Assembly (NCBI RefSeq): GCF_000010085.1
Contig: NC_007712.1
Location: forward strand, 2,480,001 to 2,544,000
Direction: 5' to 3'
DNA: 64,000 nucleotides
Source of the DNA: Sodalis glossinidius str. 'morsitans'
GTDB taxonomy: Bacteria; Pseudomonadota; Gammaproteobacteria; Enterobacterales; Enterobacteriaceae
A program made the translations under genes and the position numbers. Positions 9,670-20,810 of the stretch are shown here, piece after piece; the first letter of the stretch is position 1; each line of letters opens with the position of its first letter. The notes beneath the pieces were generated by a model, which was not told the origin of the DNA, searched no databases, and worked only from the letters and a program-made list of their open reading frames with translations.

Positions 9670-9695
9670 GCGACACCCAGATTACCGGGTGTCGC
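9670..9695 (+). terminator. Hairpin between asr and ydgU
   Basis: GCGACACCC (9670-9678) pairs with GGGTGTCGC (9687-9695) around an 8-base loop, followed by TTCATT. The stem is strong but the U tract weak. It probably attenuates asr transcription before ydgU. Confidence 0.55.
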
Positions 9696-9713
9696 TTCAT
9701 TAGGGTCCGGTCT

Positions 9714-9794
9714 ATGCTGCGACGTTATCGCTACGAAATTATTCTGGGCGTCTTGATCCTCTGCGCACTGATTAGTGTGTCGTTCTACCTTTAA
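9714..9794 (+). CDS. ydgU: YdgU-like small membrane protein
   Basis: 26 aa: MLRRYRYEIILGVLILCALI then SVSFYL. E. coli encodes a protein of about this size with the same basic RYR start and single hydrophobic helix directly downstream of asr (YdgU, acid-induced). It was too short for routine ORF calling. There is no clear Shine-Dalgarno immediately upstream (GGGTCCGGTCT). Position and sequence support the call; function unknown. Confidence 0.7.
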   Translation: MLRRYRYEIILGVLILCALISVSFYL

Positions 9795-9886
9795 CCTCCT
9801 CCTCGGTGGACAGCTTACGGCAGGCTGCCTTTAGCCGACTGAAACACAACGTTTTTTACTCTCCTTAGCGACCATTATCGGCTATA

Positions 9887-10667
9887 GTGAGTAAACGCCG
9901 CACGGATGAATCCCAAGATAATCATAAGGCAAGTCTCTCTATACGTATTGCGCCTTTGCTGCTGTTGATGTTCATGACGCTCCCCCTGTCACGGGTCAGC
10001 GCCGCGCTAAGCGATGAGCAACGCACGTTGTTCTTCGGCCACGATCAACGTCAGGCGATAACCGACCCCGCCGGCTGGCCGTGGCAGGCCATCAGTCAGG
10101 TAGAAACCGCCAGCGGTAATTTGTGTACCACCACGCTGATTTCACCGCATCTGGCCTTGACGGCGGGTCATTGCGTGCTCACGCCGCCGGGCAACATCGA
10201 CCCTCCGTCATGTTGCGCTTCGTCGCCGATCATCAGCGCTGGCGCTATCAGACCAGCGCTATCGAGACTTTGGTGGCCGTCTCACTTGGCAAACGTCTGA
10301 AACCCTCAGGTGATGGCTGGGTAGTGCCGCCGTCGGCGGCGGGGGAAGATTTTGCGTTAATTCGCCTGAAGCGGGCTTTTACCGCGTTGAAACCGCTGCA
10401 GCTCTGGGAGGGCGATCGCGAAGAGTTGACCCTGCAATTGAAACAGGCAGAACGACACGTGACGCAGGCGGGCTATCCGGAAGATCATCTCGATACGTTA
10501 TATCGCCATGAAAACTGCCAAATTACCGGCTGGGCGCAGCGCGCGGTGCTTCCCACCGTTGCGATACCCTGCCCGGCGACAGCGGCTCGGCGCCGCTGGC
10601 CATTACCGCAATACGTGAACAACTGAAGCAATTAAGAGCGCGCCAGCAGGACACGACGGCGCCCTGA
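9887..10667 (+). pseudogene. ydgD: ydgD trypsin-like serine protease pseudogene
   Basis: The N-terminal part, from a GTG at 9887, includes a hydrophobic signal-like segment (APLLLLMFMTLPLSRVSA), LFFGHDQRQ and the catalytic-His region LTAGHCVLTPP. A frameshift near 10205 moves to another frame with LRFVADHQRWRYQT, the Asp region EDFALIRL and QAGYPEDHLDTLYRHENCQI. A second shift near 10548 leads to CDTLPGDSGSAPL, the catalytic Ser. About 25 residues expected after GDSGS are deleted before the closing IREQLKQLRARQQD. All three triad residues survive but in different frames. Periplasmic S1 protease in its intact form. Confidence 0.92.
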
Positions 10668-10697
10668 ACGCCGGAGCGACGCCGTGATTTTCGCGGT

Positions 10698-13600
10698 TTA
10701 GGGTTGGATAAGATCCATAGCCTGCTGGATACGTTTTTCCGACACCGGAACGGGCGTTCCCAGCTGTTGTGCAAAGAAGCTGACCCGGAGCTCTTCAATC
10801 ATCCATCGAATCTCGGCTACATCATCCTCATCACGCCGGGCGGGAGGTAATTTGGCCCGCCATTGCCGCCAAGCCTGTTGCAGGGCTTCGACTTTCAGCA
10901 TTTGCGCGCGGTCGCGATGGGGGTCGATGGCAAGCTTATCCAGCCGGCGTTCGACGGCGCGTAAATAACGTAAAATATCCCCCAGCCGCCGCCAGCCGCT
11001 GGCGGTGACAAAGCCCCGGTACACCAGACCGCCAAGCTGGGTTTTTATATCGGACAACGCCAGCGCCTGGCTAAGATCGACTTTGCCCTTTAAACGCTTA
11101 TGAATGGTGAACATCACACTTAAGATTTGCTCTACTTCACTGGCTATCTCAACCACCACCGGATTGAGATGACCGCGGACATACTCCTGTAGCCGTTGGA
11201 AATCCTGCTCCTGCCACACCGGCCCGCCCTGATCCGCCATCAGTTTATCCACCCCGCAGTGAATACAGTCGTTTATCAACTCCAGGACTTTGCCGTAAGG
11301 ATTAAAATAGAGTCCCAGCTTGGCCTTATTGGGCAACTTTTCATGCAGGTATTTTATCGGCGAAGGAATATTCAACAACAACAAACGGCGCACCCCCTGC
11401 CACATCGCCCGCTGCTGCTCTTTTTCGGTCTCGAATAACCTGATGGCGACGCTTTGCCGTTCGTCCACCAGCGCCGGCCAGGCCATAAGCCGATAACCGC
11501 CCTTTTTCTGCTTGAACCGCTGCGGCAAGGTGCCGAAATTCCAGCTTTGCAGATTCTCCTGCTCCAGCCCTTTATCCGCTACCGCTGCCAGCGTTTGCTG
11601 CACGCTGTCTTTAAGCCGGTCTTTCAGTGTGTCCAGATCTTTGCCTTCAGCCAGGATTCTTTGCTGCTCATCCACGACGCGGAAGGTAATTTTCAGATGA
11701 TCGGGCACCAAGTCCAATTGCCAGGCATCCCGTTCGAGTGTGACACCGCTCATGCGCCGTAATTCCCGCTCCAGTGCATCCAGCAGCGGCGTTTCATCGG
11801 ACGTCACGCGCGCCAGGAACTCCTCGGCATAATTGGGCGCCGGCACAAAGTTACGTCGTAACGGTTTGGGCAGCGATTTGATAAGTGCAATGACCAACTC
11901 CCGACGTATGCTGGGAATTTGCCAATCAAACCCTTGTGGCGACACCTGATTTAACAGCAGCAACGGAATATGTACCGTGACGCCATCGGCATCGCTACCG
12001 GGCTCGAATTGGTAACTCAGGCGCAGTTTCAGATTGCCCTGGCGCCAAAGGTTAGGATAATCGACCGCGCTTATAGTTTCCGCACCCGCGCGCACCAGCA
12101 TGGTTTTGGCAAAATTAAGTCGCTCAGGATCGGTCTTTTGCACCCGCTGCCACCAGCTGTCGAAGTGGCGCGTCGACACGACCTCCTGACCAATACGGCT
12201 ATCGTAAAACGCAAACAGCGTTTCATCATCCACCAAAATATCCCGCCGCCGGGATTTATGCTCCAGCTCTTCTACCTCGTCCAGCAGCCGCTGGTTGGCG
12301 CGGAAAAACGGATGACGAGTCTGCCAATCCCCTTCTACCAGCGCATGACGAATAAACAGCTCGCGGCACAAGAGCGGATCGATAGCGCCATAATTCACTT
12401 TACGCCCGATGACAATGTGCAGGCCCAACAGCGTGACCCGCTCCGCGGCTATCACCGCGCCGGCGGCTTTCTCCCAGTGCGGTTCGCTGTAGCTGCGTTT
12501 CACCAGATGGGAAGCCAGCGGCTCTATCCACTCCGGTTCAATCCGGGCGGCGGTGCGGCCCCATAGCTGGCTGGTTTCCACCAGCTCTGCCACCATGGTC
12601 CATTTCGGCGGTTTCTTAAACAGCGCCGATCCCGGATACAGCGCGAAGCGGGCGTTACGGGTGCCGGTATATTCCTGCTTGTCGGTATCTTTCTGTCCAA
12701 TATGGGACAGCAGGCCGGTCAAGAGCGCGCAGTGCAGCGATCGGTAATCCGCGGGCTTGGCATTGATTGGCAGCCCCAGGGTTTTCACCATCTGGCGCAG
12801 TTGCGTATAGACATCCTGCCACTCCCGTACCCGTAAATAACTGAGAAAATTCCCTCGGCACTGTCGGCGAAACTGACTGGAAGACAGGTCTTTTTGCTGC
12901 GTTTGTAGATAGTCCCATAAGTTGACAAACGCCAGGAAGTCGGACTCTTTATCTGCGAAACGGCGATGCTCCTCATCCGACGCTTGCTTTTTATCCATCG
13001 GCCTCTCGCGCGGATCCTGAATCGACAATGCGGCGGCGATAATCATCACTTCACGTACGCAACCGCCCTCCCGGGCTGCCAGTACCATACGCGCCAGCCG
13101 CGGGTCCAGAGGCAGTTGAGCCAATTGCCGGCCAAGCGGGCTCAGACGATAGCCCCGCGCCGTTTCGCCTTCCAGCGCCCCCAATTCTTCTAAAAGCCGC
13201 ACACCGTCCTGAATATGCCTTTTGTCGGGTGCCTCGACAAAAGGAAAGGCTGTGATATCGCCAAGCCCCAGCGCCGTCATTTGCAGGATGACGGACGCTA
13301 AGTGAGTGCGAAATATTTCAGGGTCGGTAAAGGCCGGCCGCGAGAGAAAATCCTGCTCCGAATACAGGCGGATACAAATACCTTCCGATACGCGGCCGCA
13401 GCGCCCCTTGCGCTGATTGGCCGACGCCTGGGAAATTGGCTCAATAGGCAGGCGCTGCACTTTGGTACGAAAACTGTAACGGCTGATGCGCGCCGTGCCG
13501 GGATCGATGACATATTTGATACCGGGCACGGTGAGCGATGTTTCGGCCATATTGGTCGCCAGTACGATTCGTCTGCCGGTATGAGATTGGAACACCCGAT

Positions 13601-14585
13601 TTTGTTCGGCGTTGGACAAGCGGGCATACAGCGGCAGCACTTCGGTATGGGGCAGATTGAGCCGATTGAGCCCATCGGCGGTATCGCGAATTTCACGCTC
13701 GCCGCTCATGAAAATCAGAATGTCCCCCGGCCCCTCCCGGCTAAGCTCATGCACCGCATCATAGATGCCCTGCACCTGATCTCCCTCATCGTCCGCCTGT
13801 TCCACAAGCGGGCGATAGCGCACCTCTACCGGATACGTGCGGCCGGACACTTCAATTATCGGCGCGTGATGAAAGTGGCGCGAGAAGCGCTCTGGATCGA
13901 TAGTGGCGGAGGTAATGATGACTTTTAGATCGGGTCGGCGCGGCAACAGCTGATGCAGGTAGCCCAAAATAAAATCGATGTTCAGGCTGCGTTCGTGGGC
14001 CTCATCGATAATCAACGTGTCGTACTGCAATAGCTGGAGATCTTGCTGGATCTCCGCAAGCAATATGCCGTCGGTCATCAATTTTACCAGGGTGTTATCA
14101 CTGATCTGATCGTTAAACCGCACCTTATAGCCCACGGCCCCCCCAAGCGGGGTGTCAAGCTCGCTGGCGATACGATCGGCCACGCTGCGCGCCGCCAGCC
14201 TTCGCGGCTGCGTATGGCCTATCATGCCGGTGACCCCCCGCCCGAGTTCGAGACAGATTTTCGGCAGTTGGGTCGTTTTACCGGAACCGGTTTCTCCCGC
14301 CACGATGACCACCTGATGGTCCCGTATCGCATCTAAGATAGCCTGGCGTTTCTGGCTGACGGGCAAATTTTCCGGGTAGGTAATGGCGGGCACGACAGCG
14401 CGGCGATCCTGCACCAGCTGGCGCGAAGCGGCGATGGCGGTTTCAATCTGTTGCTCCCACTGTTGCTGCCGCTCGCCGGTCAAAGGGCGTTTCGCGGCAC
14501 CCTGCAGGCGGCGCTTAAGCACCGTTTTGTCGCGGATCATGACATCGTCCAGCGTCGCGGTCAGTGCCGCAAGGGGTGAATTCAC
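10698..14585 (-). CDS. hrpA: ATP-dependent RNA helicase HrpA (DEAH box)
   Basis: 1295 aa, against about 1300 in E. coli, in one uninterrupted frame. Walker A GETGSGKT at 97-104, DEAH at 194-197 and SAT at 226-228 are intact. The motif VI region reads QRKGRCGRVSEG. HA2/OB-fold regions and the long HrpA C-terminal DUF3418 domain follow (DFQRLQEYVRGHLNPVVVEI, RWMIEELRVSFFAQQLGTP). HrpA remodels mRNA and ribosome complexes and processes fimbrial mRNAs in E. coli. Divergent to azoR. Retention of a nearly 4-kb intact frame among pseudogenes argues for selection. Confidence 0.97.
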   Translation of the reverse strand: MNSPLAALTATLDDVMIRDKTVLKRRLQGAAKRPLTGERQQQWEQQIETAIAASRQLVQDRRAVVPAITYPENLPVSQKRQAILDAIRDHQVVIVAGETGSGKTTQLPKICLELGRGVTGMIGHTQPRRLAARSVADRIASELDTPLGGAVGYKVRFNDQISDNTLVKLMTDGILLAEIQQDLQLLQYDTLIIDEAHERSLNIDFILGYLHQLLPRRPDLKVIITSATIDPERFSRHFHHAPIIEVSGRTYPVEVRYRPLVEQADDEGDQVQGIYDAVHELSREGPGDILIFMSGEREIRDTADGLNRLNLPHTEVLPLYARLSNAEQNRVFQSHTGRRIVLATNMAETSLTVPGIKYVIDPGTARISRYSFRTKVQRLPIEPISQASANQRKGRCGRVSEGICIRLYSEQDFLSRPAFTDPEIFRTHLASVILQMTALGLGDITAFPFVEAPDKRHIQDGVRLLEELGALEGETARGYRLSPLGRQLAQLPLDPRLARMVLAAREGGCVREVMIIAAALSIQDPRERPMDKKQASDEEHRRFADKESDFLAFVNLWDYLQTQQKDLSSSQFRRQCRGNFLSYLRVREWQDVYTQLRQMVKTLGLPINAKPADYRSLHCALLTGLLSHIGQKDTDKQEYTGTRNARFALYPGSALFKKPPKWTMVAELVETSQLWGRTAARIEPEWIEPLASHLVKRSYSEPHWEKAAGAVIAAERVTLLGLHIVIGRKVNYGAIDPLLCRELFIRHALVEGDWQTRHPFFRANQRLLDEVEELEHKSRRRDILVDDETLFAFYDSRIGQEVVSTRHFDSWWQRVQKTDPERLNFAKTMLVRAGAETISAVDYPNLWRQGNLKLRLSYQFEPGSDADGVTVHIPLLLLNQVSPQGFDWQIPSIRRELVIALIKSLPKPLRRNFVPAPNYAEEFLARVTSDETPLLDALERELRRMSGVTLERDAWQLDLVPDHLKITFRVVDEQQRILAEGKDLDTLKDRLKDSVQQTLAAVADKGLEQENLQSWNFGTLPQRFKQKKGGYRLMAWPALVDERQSVAIRLFETEKEQQRAMWQGVRRLLLLNIPSPIKYLHEKLPNKAKLGLYFNPYGKVLELINDCIHCGVDKLMADQGGPVWQEQDFQRLQEYVRGHLNPVVVEIASEVEQILSVMFTIHKRLKGKVDLSQALALSDIKTQLGGLVYRGFVTASGWRRLGDILRYLRAVERRLDKLAIDPHRDRAQMLKVEALQQAWRQWRAKLPPARRDEDDVAEIRWMIEELRVSFFAQQLGTPVPVSEKRIQQAMDLIQP

Positions 14586-14807
14586 ATCTACCTTCCTTTA
14601 CCTGCGGCCGGACATGTCCGGCCGGCCTGATGTTTTCTTTAAAATTCTAATCAGCATTCTACCATAAGACGGCGCGCAGCCCGATCGCTTCGGCTATTGT
14701 TCAATAATTTTGAATAAACAACTCGAATTATTGCGCTATCACGCCGGCAGGAAGTTGCCTAAAGTAAACGCCAGGTTGTCGAACCCCGTCATCATTAAGG
14801 AATAACC

Positions 14808-15413
14808 ATGAGCAAAGTTTTGGTAGTCAAGTCCAGTATTCTGGCCACCTTTTCCCAATCCAACCCATTGGCTGACCATTTCATTGACCAATGGCGTGAG
14901 CAGCATCTGAACGACGATATTACCGTACGCGATTTGGGCGCTCAGCCGGTACCGGAATTGGATGGCGAGCTGGTCGGTGCACTGCGTCCCTCCGACGCCA
15001 CCTTAACCCAGCGCCAGCAGCAGGCGCTGGAATTATCCGACGCGCTGATAGGCGAATTGCAGGCTAATGATGTACTGGTATTCACCGCGCCGATGTACAA
15101 TTTCGCGATCCCCAGCAAATTGAAAAACTACTTTGATTTGATTGCCCGCGCCAGCGTGACTTTCCGCTACAGCGAGCAGGGTCCGGAAAGGCTGGTGAAA
15201 AACAAACGCGCGCTTATTCTCACCACCCGCGACGGTATTCACAAAGATACCTCCAGCGATCTGGTCACCCACTATCTGCGTTTGTTCCTGGGCTTTATCG
15301 GCATCACCGACGTAAGCTTTATCTACGCCGAGGGCGTGGCTTATGGTCCGGAAGCGGCGGTGAAGGCGCAGGAAGAGGCAAAAGCGTCCATTCAGAGCTT
15401 TGTTTCCGCCTGA
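14808..15413 (+). CDS. azoR: FMN-dependent NADH-azoreductase
   Basis: 201 aa, identical in length to E. coli AzoR (formerly AcpD). Flavodoxin-like fold with VKSSILATFSQSNPLADHF at the FMN-phosphate loop, then FTAPMYNFAIPSKLKNYFD and TTRDGIHKDTSSD. AAGGAATAACC precedes the ATG. The cytoplasmic dimer reduces quinones and azo compounds with NADH. A UUCG-loop terminator follows. Intact. Confidence 0.96.
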   Translation: MSKVLVVKSSILATFSQSNPLADHFIDQWREQHLNDDITVRDLGAQPVPELDGELVGALRPSDATLTQRQQQALELSDALIGELQANDVLVFTAPMYNFAIPSKLKNYFDLIARASVTFRYSEQGPERLVKNKRALILTTRDGIHKDTSSDLVTHYLRLFLGFIGITDVSFIYAEGVAYGPEAAVKAQEEAKASIQSFVSA

Positions 15414-15456
15414 AATATTCAGTGACCTACCCTCCCTTGGGCCTCTGGCCCGTTTG

Positions 15457-15480
15457 GCGCATCTTCGGGTGCGCTTTTTT
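15457..15480 (+). terminator. Rho-independent terminator of azoR
   Basis: GCGCATC pairs with GGTGCGC (one T-G wobble) around a UUCG tetraloop closed by C-G, followed directly by six Ts. It starts about 43 bases after the azoR stop. Confidence 0.9.
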
Positions 15481-15568
15481 CATCGTTGCGCCGATGGCCC
15501 GTCATAGAGGCCGATGCCCCCCCACTCAGCGTCTCATGATCCCGTCTATCGCGCGGCACACTAAGCCG

Positions 15569-15778
15569 TCATTCGCCGGTTGACGCCGCCTGATTGGCGC
15601 GGTCGCGATTTAACAGCGCCTCGCTTTGCGGGTCGGCTTTAATATGAATATCGTGGTCAATTTTTACATTCATATTAATGGTGATAGGCGTGGTCGGCGT
15701 GGCGATTTCGATCCGCGGCACGCACTGTGTCAGCAACAGCGGCGACACAAGCGCTATCCAGCTTTTATTCCAATACAT
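15569..15778 (-). CDS. ynbE: YnbE-like lipoprotein
   Basis: 69 aa. A hydrophobic lead with a lipobox-like LLTQC gives a predicted lipidated Cys. The conserved YnbE core follows (PRIEIATPTTPITINMNVKI, DHDIHIKAD). The ATG overlaps the ydbH stop as TAATG, implying translational coupling. In E. coli ydbH-ynbE-ydbL form an outer-membrane lipid-homeostasis operon. Here ydbH is dead and no ydbL is visible before the azoR terminator, so ynbE is left alone. Confidence 0.8.
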   Translation of the reverse strand: MYWNKSWIALVSPLLLTQCVPRIEIATPTTPITINMNVKIDHDIHIKADPQSEALLNRDRANQAASTGE

Positions 15779-17864
15779 TAAGGCTCCTCTTCGGCAGGTA
15801 GGGCGGCTGCCGCCTGTTTTTCCAATAATTGTTCCACCCTGTCGCCAAAGCGCAAACTGCGCCACAGCTGCCAGATATTTTTCCGGTGCGTGTAATGCAG
15901 GCGTACCGCGCGCCGCGCCGACGCATGGGCGCCTGTTCCGGCGATATCGGCGTTGAGGGACAAATCCCCGGCACGACTGAGATGCAGCCCGGCGCGCAAA
16001 TTGCTGATTTCCATGTAGCGCAGCCAATCGACGGCAGCGGCGGTGGCAATATCCCGCTGGGCAAGCGCGTCGGCGAACTGGGGATCCAGACGCAGCGTCA
16101 TCAAATTATCGCTGACAATCCAACCGCGGGGAATAACCTGCGTCGGATCGTCGAGCAATAGCGGCAGTTCGCCGCTTACCCTTCCCGAGAGGGCAAATTG
16201 TTTGGGTTTCAGCGCGGTGATAAGCTCGCTCATCTCCACCCCCTGGACTTTCAGCACCGCCGGCGCGTGCTGCGGCAACCGCAGCGGTGTTAACGTGACC
16301 TTGCCGCCCAGGGTGTTTAGCCGGACATGCGTCAAGGTGAGTGGATAGGCCTCATCATAGGGATAGAAGCCTTTCAGGCCGGTATCTAGTCGCGCAAGGG
16401 GATCGGGGAAACAATCTCATCAATGTGCAAAGCGATAGGTTGGCGGATCCCCAACTGCCAGCGGCTCTGCGCCAGACGATAGGATAGCGACAGCCGGACG
16501 CCGATGAGACGACTATCGCCATACCATATATCGCCCCCGCTCAACACGCCGTGCCCGCCGGCAATAAAACCTTGACTCGCCGAAGCGGAAAAGGCGTTTT
16601 GGGCATAAAATTCACCTTGATGCAGCCGGATATCTGACGTCGACGGCAATAGAGGCGCAAACACCAGCAGCGGCTGTTTTGGCCACCAGGCCTGACCGCG
16701 CAGCCGTTCGCCGTCCCAGCGTCCGTGCAGCTGCACGGGCCCCAGCGCACCCACCTGTAGCGTACCGCGCCACTGCCACAGGCGTCCGGGCTGCGCCAGC
16801 GTCAATCGCACCCGCGCTGAGGTCATTTCCAGCACGCCAGCCAGCGCCGGATCCTTGGCGCCACGGCGCCATTCCAGCGGCGTGGTTAAGCGCAGGCGCG
16901 GCGCACGGGCATCGATCAGACCGTAGCGAAAGCGGTCCATTTCCCCTTCCGCCTCGCTCAGGCGCAGGATTTGATCCTGCCAGGCACAGCGACCGGCGAT
17001 AGCCAGCGGGCACCGAAGGGTGTCAACTCGCCATCGCCCCACAGCCGCCAGCGCCAGCATCAGGCCAGAAATTCACCGCTTTGCCGTCCAAATGGAGGGT
17101 AAAACGCCCGCTGTCGCCCGTTCTGGCCTGCAAAATCGCCTGTAGACGGCCGTTGACCCCCGCAGATGACAACCGGATACCAGCGAGGGACAGGCGCGCG
17201 GTATCGATGTCCAACACATCCGACACGCTGCCCGTCAGACGCAATAGCGCACCGGGTAATAAGGCGGCAAGATAAGGCGCGGTGACATCGCCGCGTAATT
17301 CGCCGGGGATAGCGGCATCCAGCGATAAATTATTGTCATCTACCTTACCATTGGCGAAACGGCAAACGATTATCCGTCAGCCTGAGCGGTCCGGGACCGA
17401 TATTCAGCACCGCGTTGGCGCGGCCGTGCAAGCCTTAGGTCAGCACGTTGAGCCGGGCGCCAGCGTGAGTTTTCCCTGCATCACCACCGGCGCCGACATG
17501 CCATTCACAGCCAGACGCTGTAAGGTGAGTTGACGATCGTCCAGGGTCAATTCGGCGGCCAGCTTGTCGCCCTGATAAATCAGCCGGGTTTGCGCCCCCG
17601 CATGCGTCAGGGTAAGACCGCTGCCCCACGCCTGCCACGGCGCCACCGTCAGACGATCGATGTTAACGGTGAACGCCGCCAGCCGGGCCGGCCGTCGAGC
17701 TGAAGATGCAGATTAGCGGGCAGCACCCATTTGGCCACCGTCGGCAACCAGCGCTACAGAGTAAGCCATAGCGCTAAAAGCAGGAGAAATAGCAGCGCCA
17801 GCATCAGCGCAATGTTGCGCCAGAGCCGGCGAAAAGCGCCAGGCGGCAATGGTGTCAGGGGCAT
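15778..17864 (-). pseudogene. ydbH: ydbH pseudogene (AsmA/TamB-like envelope protein)
   Basis: It starts MPLTPLPPGAFRRLWRNIAL with one N-terminal membrane helix. A TAG interrupts shortly after (LLALWLTL-stop). Further pieces in alternating frames cover a beta-rich periplasmic protein, for example RQLTLQRLAVNGMSAPVVMQ, the block 16386-17060 and the block 15778-16335 ending AAALPAEEEP. At least four frame changes are visible. The pattern fits YdbH (about 880 aa in E. coli), here about 2.1 kb and thus also shortened. The promoter end is at 17864, and the stop overlaps ynbE. Confidence 0.85.
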
Positions 17865-17930
17865 GACGATCCTTGTGGGCTGATAGACCCGCCAACAATA
17901 ACATATCCTAGACGAGTACTATATTGCCAA

Positions 17931-18225
17931 TTACCAACGCCGCTTGGCCGCTGCATTGTACCTGTACGGGTCATCTGCTACGCTCGCCGGATGATCAAGA
18001 AGACGAAATAATGAAAGTCGCCGTTTGGAGCCATCCAGCTGCAATGCGGCGGTCAGCGTGCCGCCCACGCAGCTGCAGGCGGCCTGTTCTTCCTGACTCA
18101 GCACCGGATGCGGCATGCGTACCGCCGTCCCCTGTTGCTCGGGTTCGTCATTGACACTTGGATAGCTGCTGCACGCAACCAGTAACAGAACTGAGATCGC
18201 CAATACCCACCATGATAAGTCATCA
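17931..18225 (-). pseudogene. Possible lipoprotein remnant (YdbJ-like position)
   Basis: A hydrophobic segment ending in a lipobox, WWVLAISVLLLVACSSYPSV, is followed by SQEEQAACSCVGGTLTAALQ and LDGSK, after which the frame looks random. Between ydbH and ydbK E. coli has hslJ and the DUF333 lipoprotein ydbJ. The CxxxGGTL...DG pattern is DUF333-like. No proper start codon precedes the lipobox in this frame. Assignment is tentative. Confidence 0.35.
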
Positions 18226-18398
18226 AAGGGCTCCGCAAGGATGGAATAGGAATCGTCTGGAACAGCCAGTGTAGCGGTAGCAAACGCTTTCGTCGAGAAC
18301 CTGCCCGGTGCCTTTACACTTCTCACATCTTTTCCTACCCGGTAGGCATCACACAAAAGCTAAAATCCCCCAGGATGTGTGCTGCTATACTAGCGCCA

Positions 18399-20297
18399 AT
18401 GGACGCCTTCGCCGCCGGCACCTGTGAGGAGGTAATTGATACATTGCTGACCCGCGGTGAAAAGGTCGGCGTGGTCTAAAGTGCGGCTGTTTCGTCCCTT
18501 CTCCGCCCGCCATCTGCTGGCGTTCATTCCAAAGACAGCCCGAGCCATTGCGGTGCTCGATCGGACCAAAGAGCCGGGAGCCAAGCGGAACCGCTGTATC
18601 TCGACGTGATGACCGCACTGGCGGAAGCCTATAGCCGTGGTGAGCGCGACACTCTGCCGCGAACCATCGGCGGCCGCTTTGGGCTGTCGTCGAAAGAGTT
18701 CGATCCGCCCTGCGTGCTAGCGGTGTTCCACGAGCTTACGCTTGCGACGCCGCGACCGCGTTTCACCGTCGGTATTTATGATGACGTCACCCACCTTTCA
18801 CTTCCGCTGCCCGAGGCAACGCTGCCGCGCCAGTCCCGGCTGGAAGCGCTATTTTACGGTTTGGGCAGCGATGGGTCGGTTTCAGCAACAAGAACTCCAT
18901 CAAGATCATCGGTAACGGTACGCCACTCTTTGCCCAAGGCTATTTCGTTTACGACTCGAAAAAGGCGGGGGGGTTAACCGTTTCCCATCTGCGGGTCAGC
19001 GAAAAACCGATCAATTCGGCCTATTTGGTGGGCCAGGCGGACTTTGTCGGCTGCCACCAGTCGCAATTTATCGATAAATATCAAATGGTGGAACGTCTGC
19101 GCCCCGGCAGTATTTTCCTGATGAATACACCTTACGGCGCCGATGACATCTGGGCGCGGCTGCCGCAAGAAGTGCAAGCGCTGCTCAATGAACGCCAGGA
19201 GCGCTTTTATGTTATCAATGCCCAGCAGATCGCCCGCGAATGCCGGCTCGGTGCGCGCATCAATACCGTCATGCAGATGGTTTTTTTCCAGCTATCGGGG
19301 ATTTTACCCCCAGACGTGGCGTTCAACGCTCTGCAACAGGCGGTAGCCAAAAGCTACAGCAGCAAAGGACAAGAGCTGGTTGAGCGCAACTGGCAAGCGC
19401 TCGCGGCAACGCGCGAAGCGTTATTTAACGTACCACTGCAGCCGGTCGATGGCGCGAGTCTCGTGCGGCCGCCTGTCGTTTCCGACGCGGCGCCGGATTT
19501 CGTCAAAGTCTTGACCGCCACCATGCTCGCCGGTTTGGGCGACTCCCTGCCCATTTCTGTGCTCCCCCCGGACGTCAGTTGGCCCATGGGGACCACGCGG
19601 TGGGAAAAACGTAATATTGCCGAGAAAATACCGCTGTGGCAGCCGTCGCTATGTACCCAATGCAACCACTGCGTCGCGGCCTGTCCTCACGCCGCCATTC
19701 GCGCCAAAGTCGTCGCGCCCGAGGCGCTGGAAAACGCGCCGGCGGGCCTGGCGTCTTTGGATGTGAAGGCGCGCGATATGCGCGGTCAGAAATATGTGCT
19801 GCAGGTGGCGCCAGTTTGGCGAACAGGGCAAGCGCAAGGCACGCAAAGATCTTGGCGTAAGCATGATGATGTACGGTCATGTCTATGTGGCGCAGATTTC
19901 ATTAGGCGCACAGTTAAATCAGACGGTTAAGGCCATCCAGGAAGCGGAAGCATATCCGGGGCCGTCGTTAATCATCGCCTACAGCCCCTGCGAAGAACAT
20001 GGTTATGATCTGGCGTTGAGCCATGATCAGATGCGTCAATTGACCGCCACCGGCTTCTGGCCGCTTTACCGCTTCGATCCCCGTCGCAGCGAAGAAGGCA
20101 AAGTGCCGCTGGCGTTGGATTCCCGGCCGCCCTCAAGCGATCTTACCGCCACGCTGCTTAACGAATAACGCTTCCGCCGGCTCAATACCCAGCAGCCGGA
20201 CGTCGCCAACGCGTTGTATCAGGCAGCAGAGAAGGAGCTGAAACAGAAATATGATTTCCTGGCGCGTATGGCCGGTAAGGCGGAAACCTCCGGTTGA
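18399..20297 (+). pseudogene. ydbK: ydbK pyruvate:flavodoxin oxidoreductase pseudogene
   Basis: Only pieces of the roughly 1175-residue PFOR remain, in several frames. The phosphate-loop region TLLTRGEKVGVV continues as RLFRPFSARHLLA and AVLDRTKEPG. The gamma-type domain has KNSIKIIGNGTPLFAQGYFV and EKPINSAYLVGQADFVGCHQ. The ferredoxin region keeps one 4Fe-4S motif, LCTQCNHCVAACPHAAIR. The sequence then jumps to a TPP-domain tail with MMYGHVYVAQISLGAQ, SLIIAYSPCEEHGYDLALSH and LTATGFWPLYRFDPR. The first roughly 400 residues and several hundred internal ones are absent. Pyruvate oxidation to acetyl-CoA by this route is lost. Confidence 0.93.
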
Positions 20298-20810
20298 CGC
20301 CGCGACATTCACTGAACGGTTATCACGCGCGCAGGTGGGGGTCCACACCGCTCTCCCACCCGCGCGCCGCCGGATGAAAACGCTTTCTCCTCCCGTCGCG
20401 CCCGCAGGGTTCCCCAGGCGCTGGCATCCATTCCGCCAGCTTGGCATCGGGCCATTGCCGCTTTACATTCCCCACCGCGCGTTTTCATTTCCTTAATCGG
20501 TCCCCAATGTGGCTTATCAAGCTCGTGAGGCCGATAAAATTGCTGCTGGCAGGCAACAGAAATCGTTGAAGGAATAAGTCACCCAGTGGAACCTGCAAGG
20601 CGCCGGCACCATGGCAACAGTAACCCTTGCTCTTCTGAATAGGGAAACCGATCGTTACGTTAGCGACACAGACCGGCTCACGCCCGGGTTGCGGGCACCT
20701 CGACTTTATAATCGATACCAATTACTTGCCGACGTGAACAACTTGACGTCGGACAATGTCGTCAGGCGCGGGTCGCTTTCATTTACCCTTTAACACCTTC
20801 AGGAGAATGC
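20298..20810. other. Intergenic/decayed stretch before the M9 peptidase gene
   Basis: 513 bp with no convincing gene. Short frames on either strand lack family features. The last 50 bases contain the AGGAG site (20801-20805) for the peptidase gene. The promoter must be here, but I cannot single out a convincing -35/-10 pair. Confidence 0.4.
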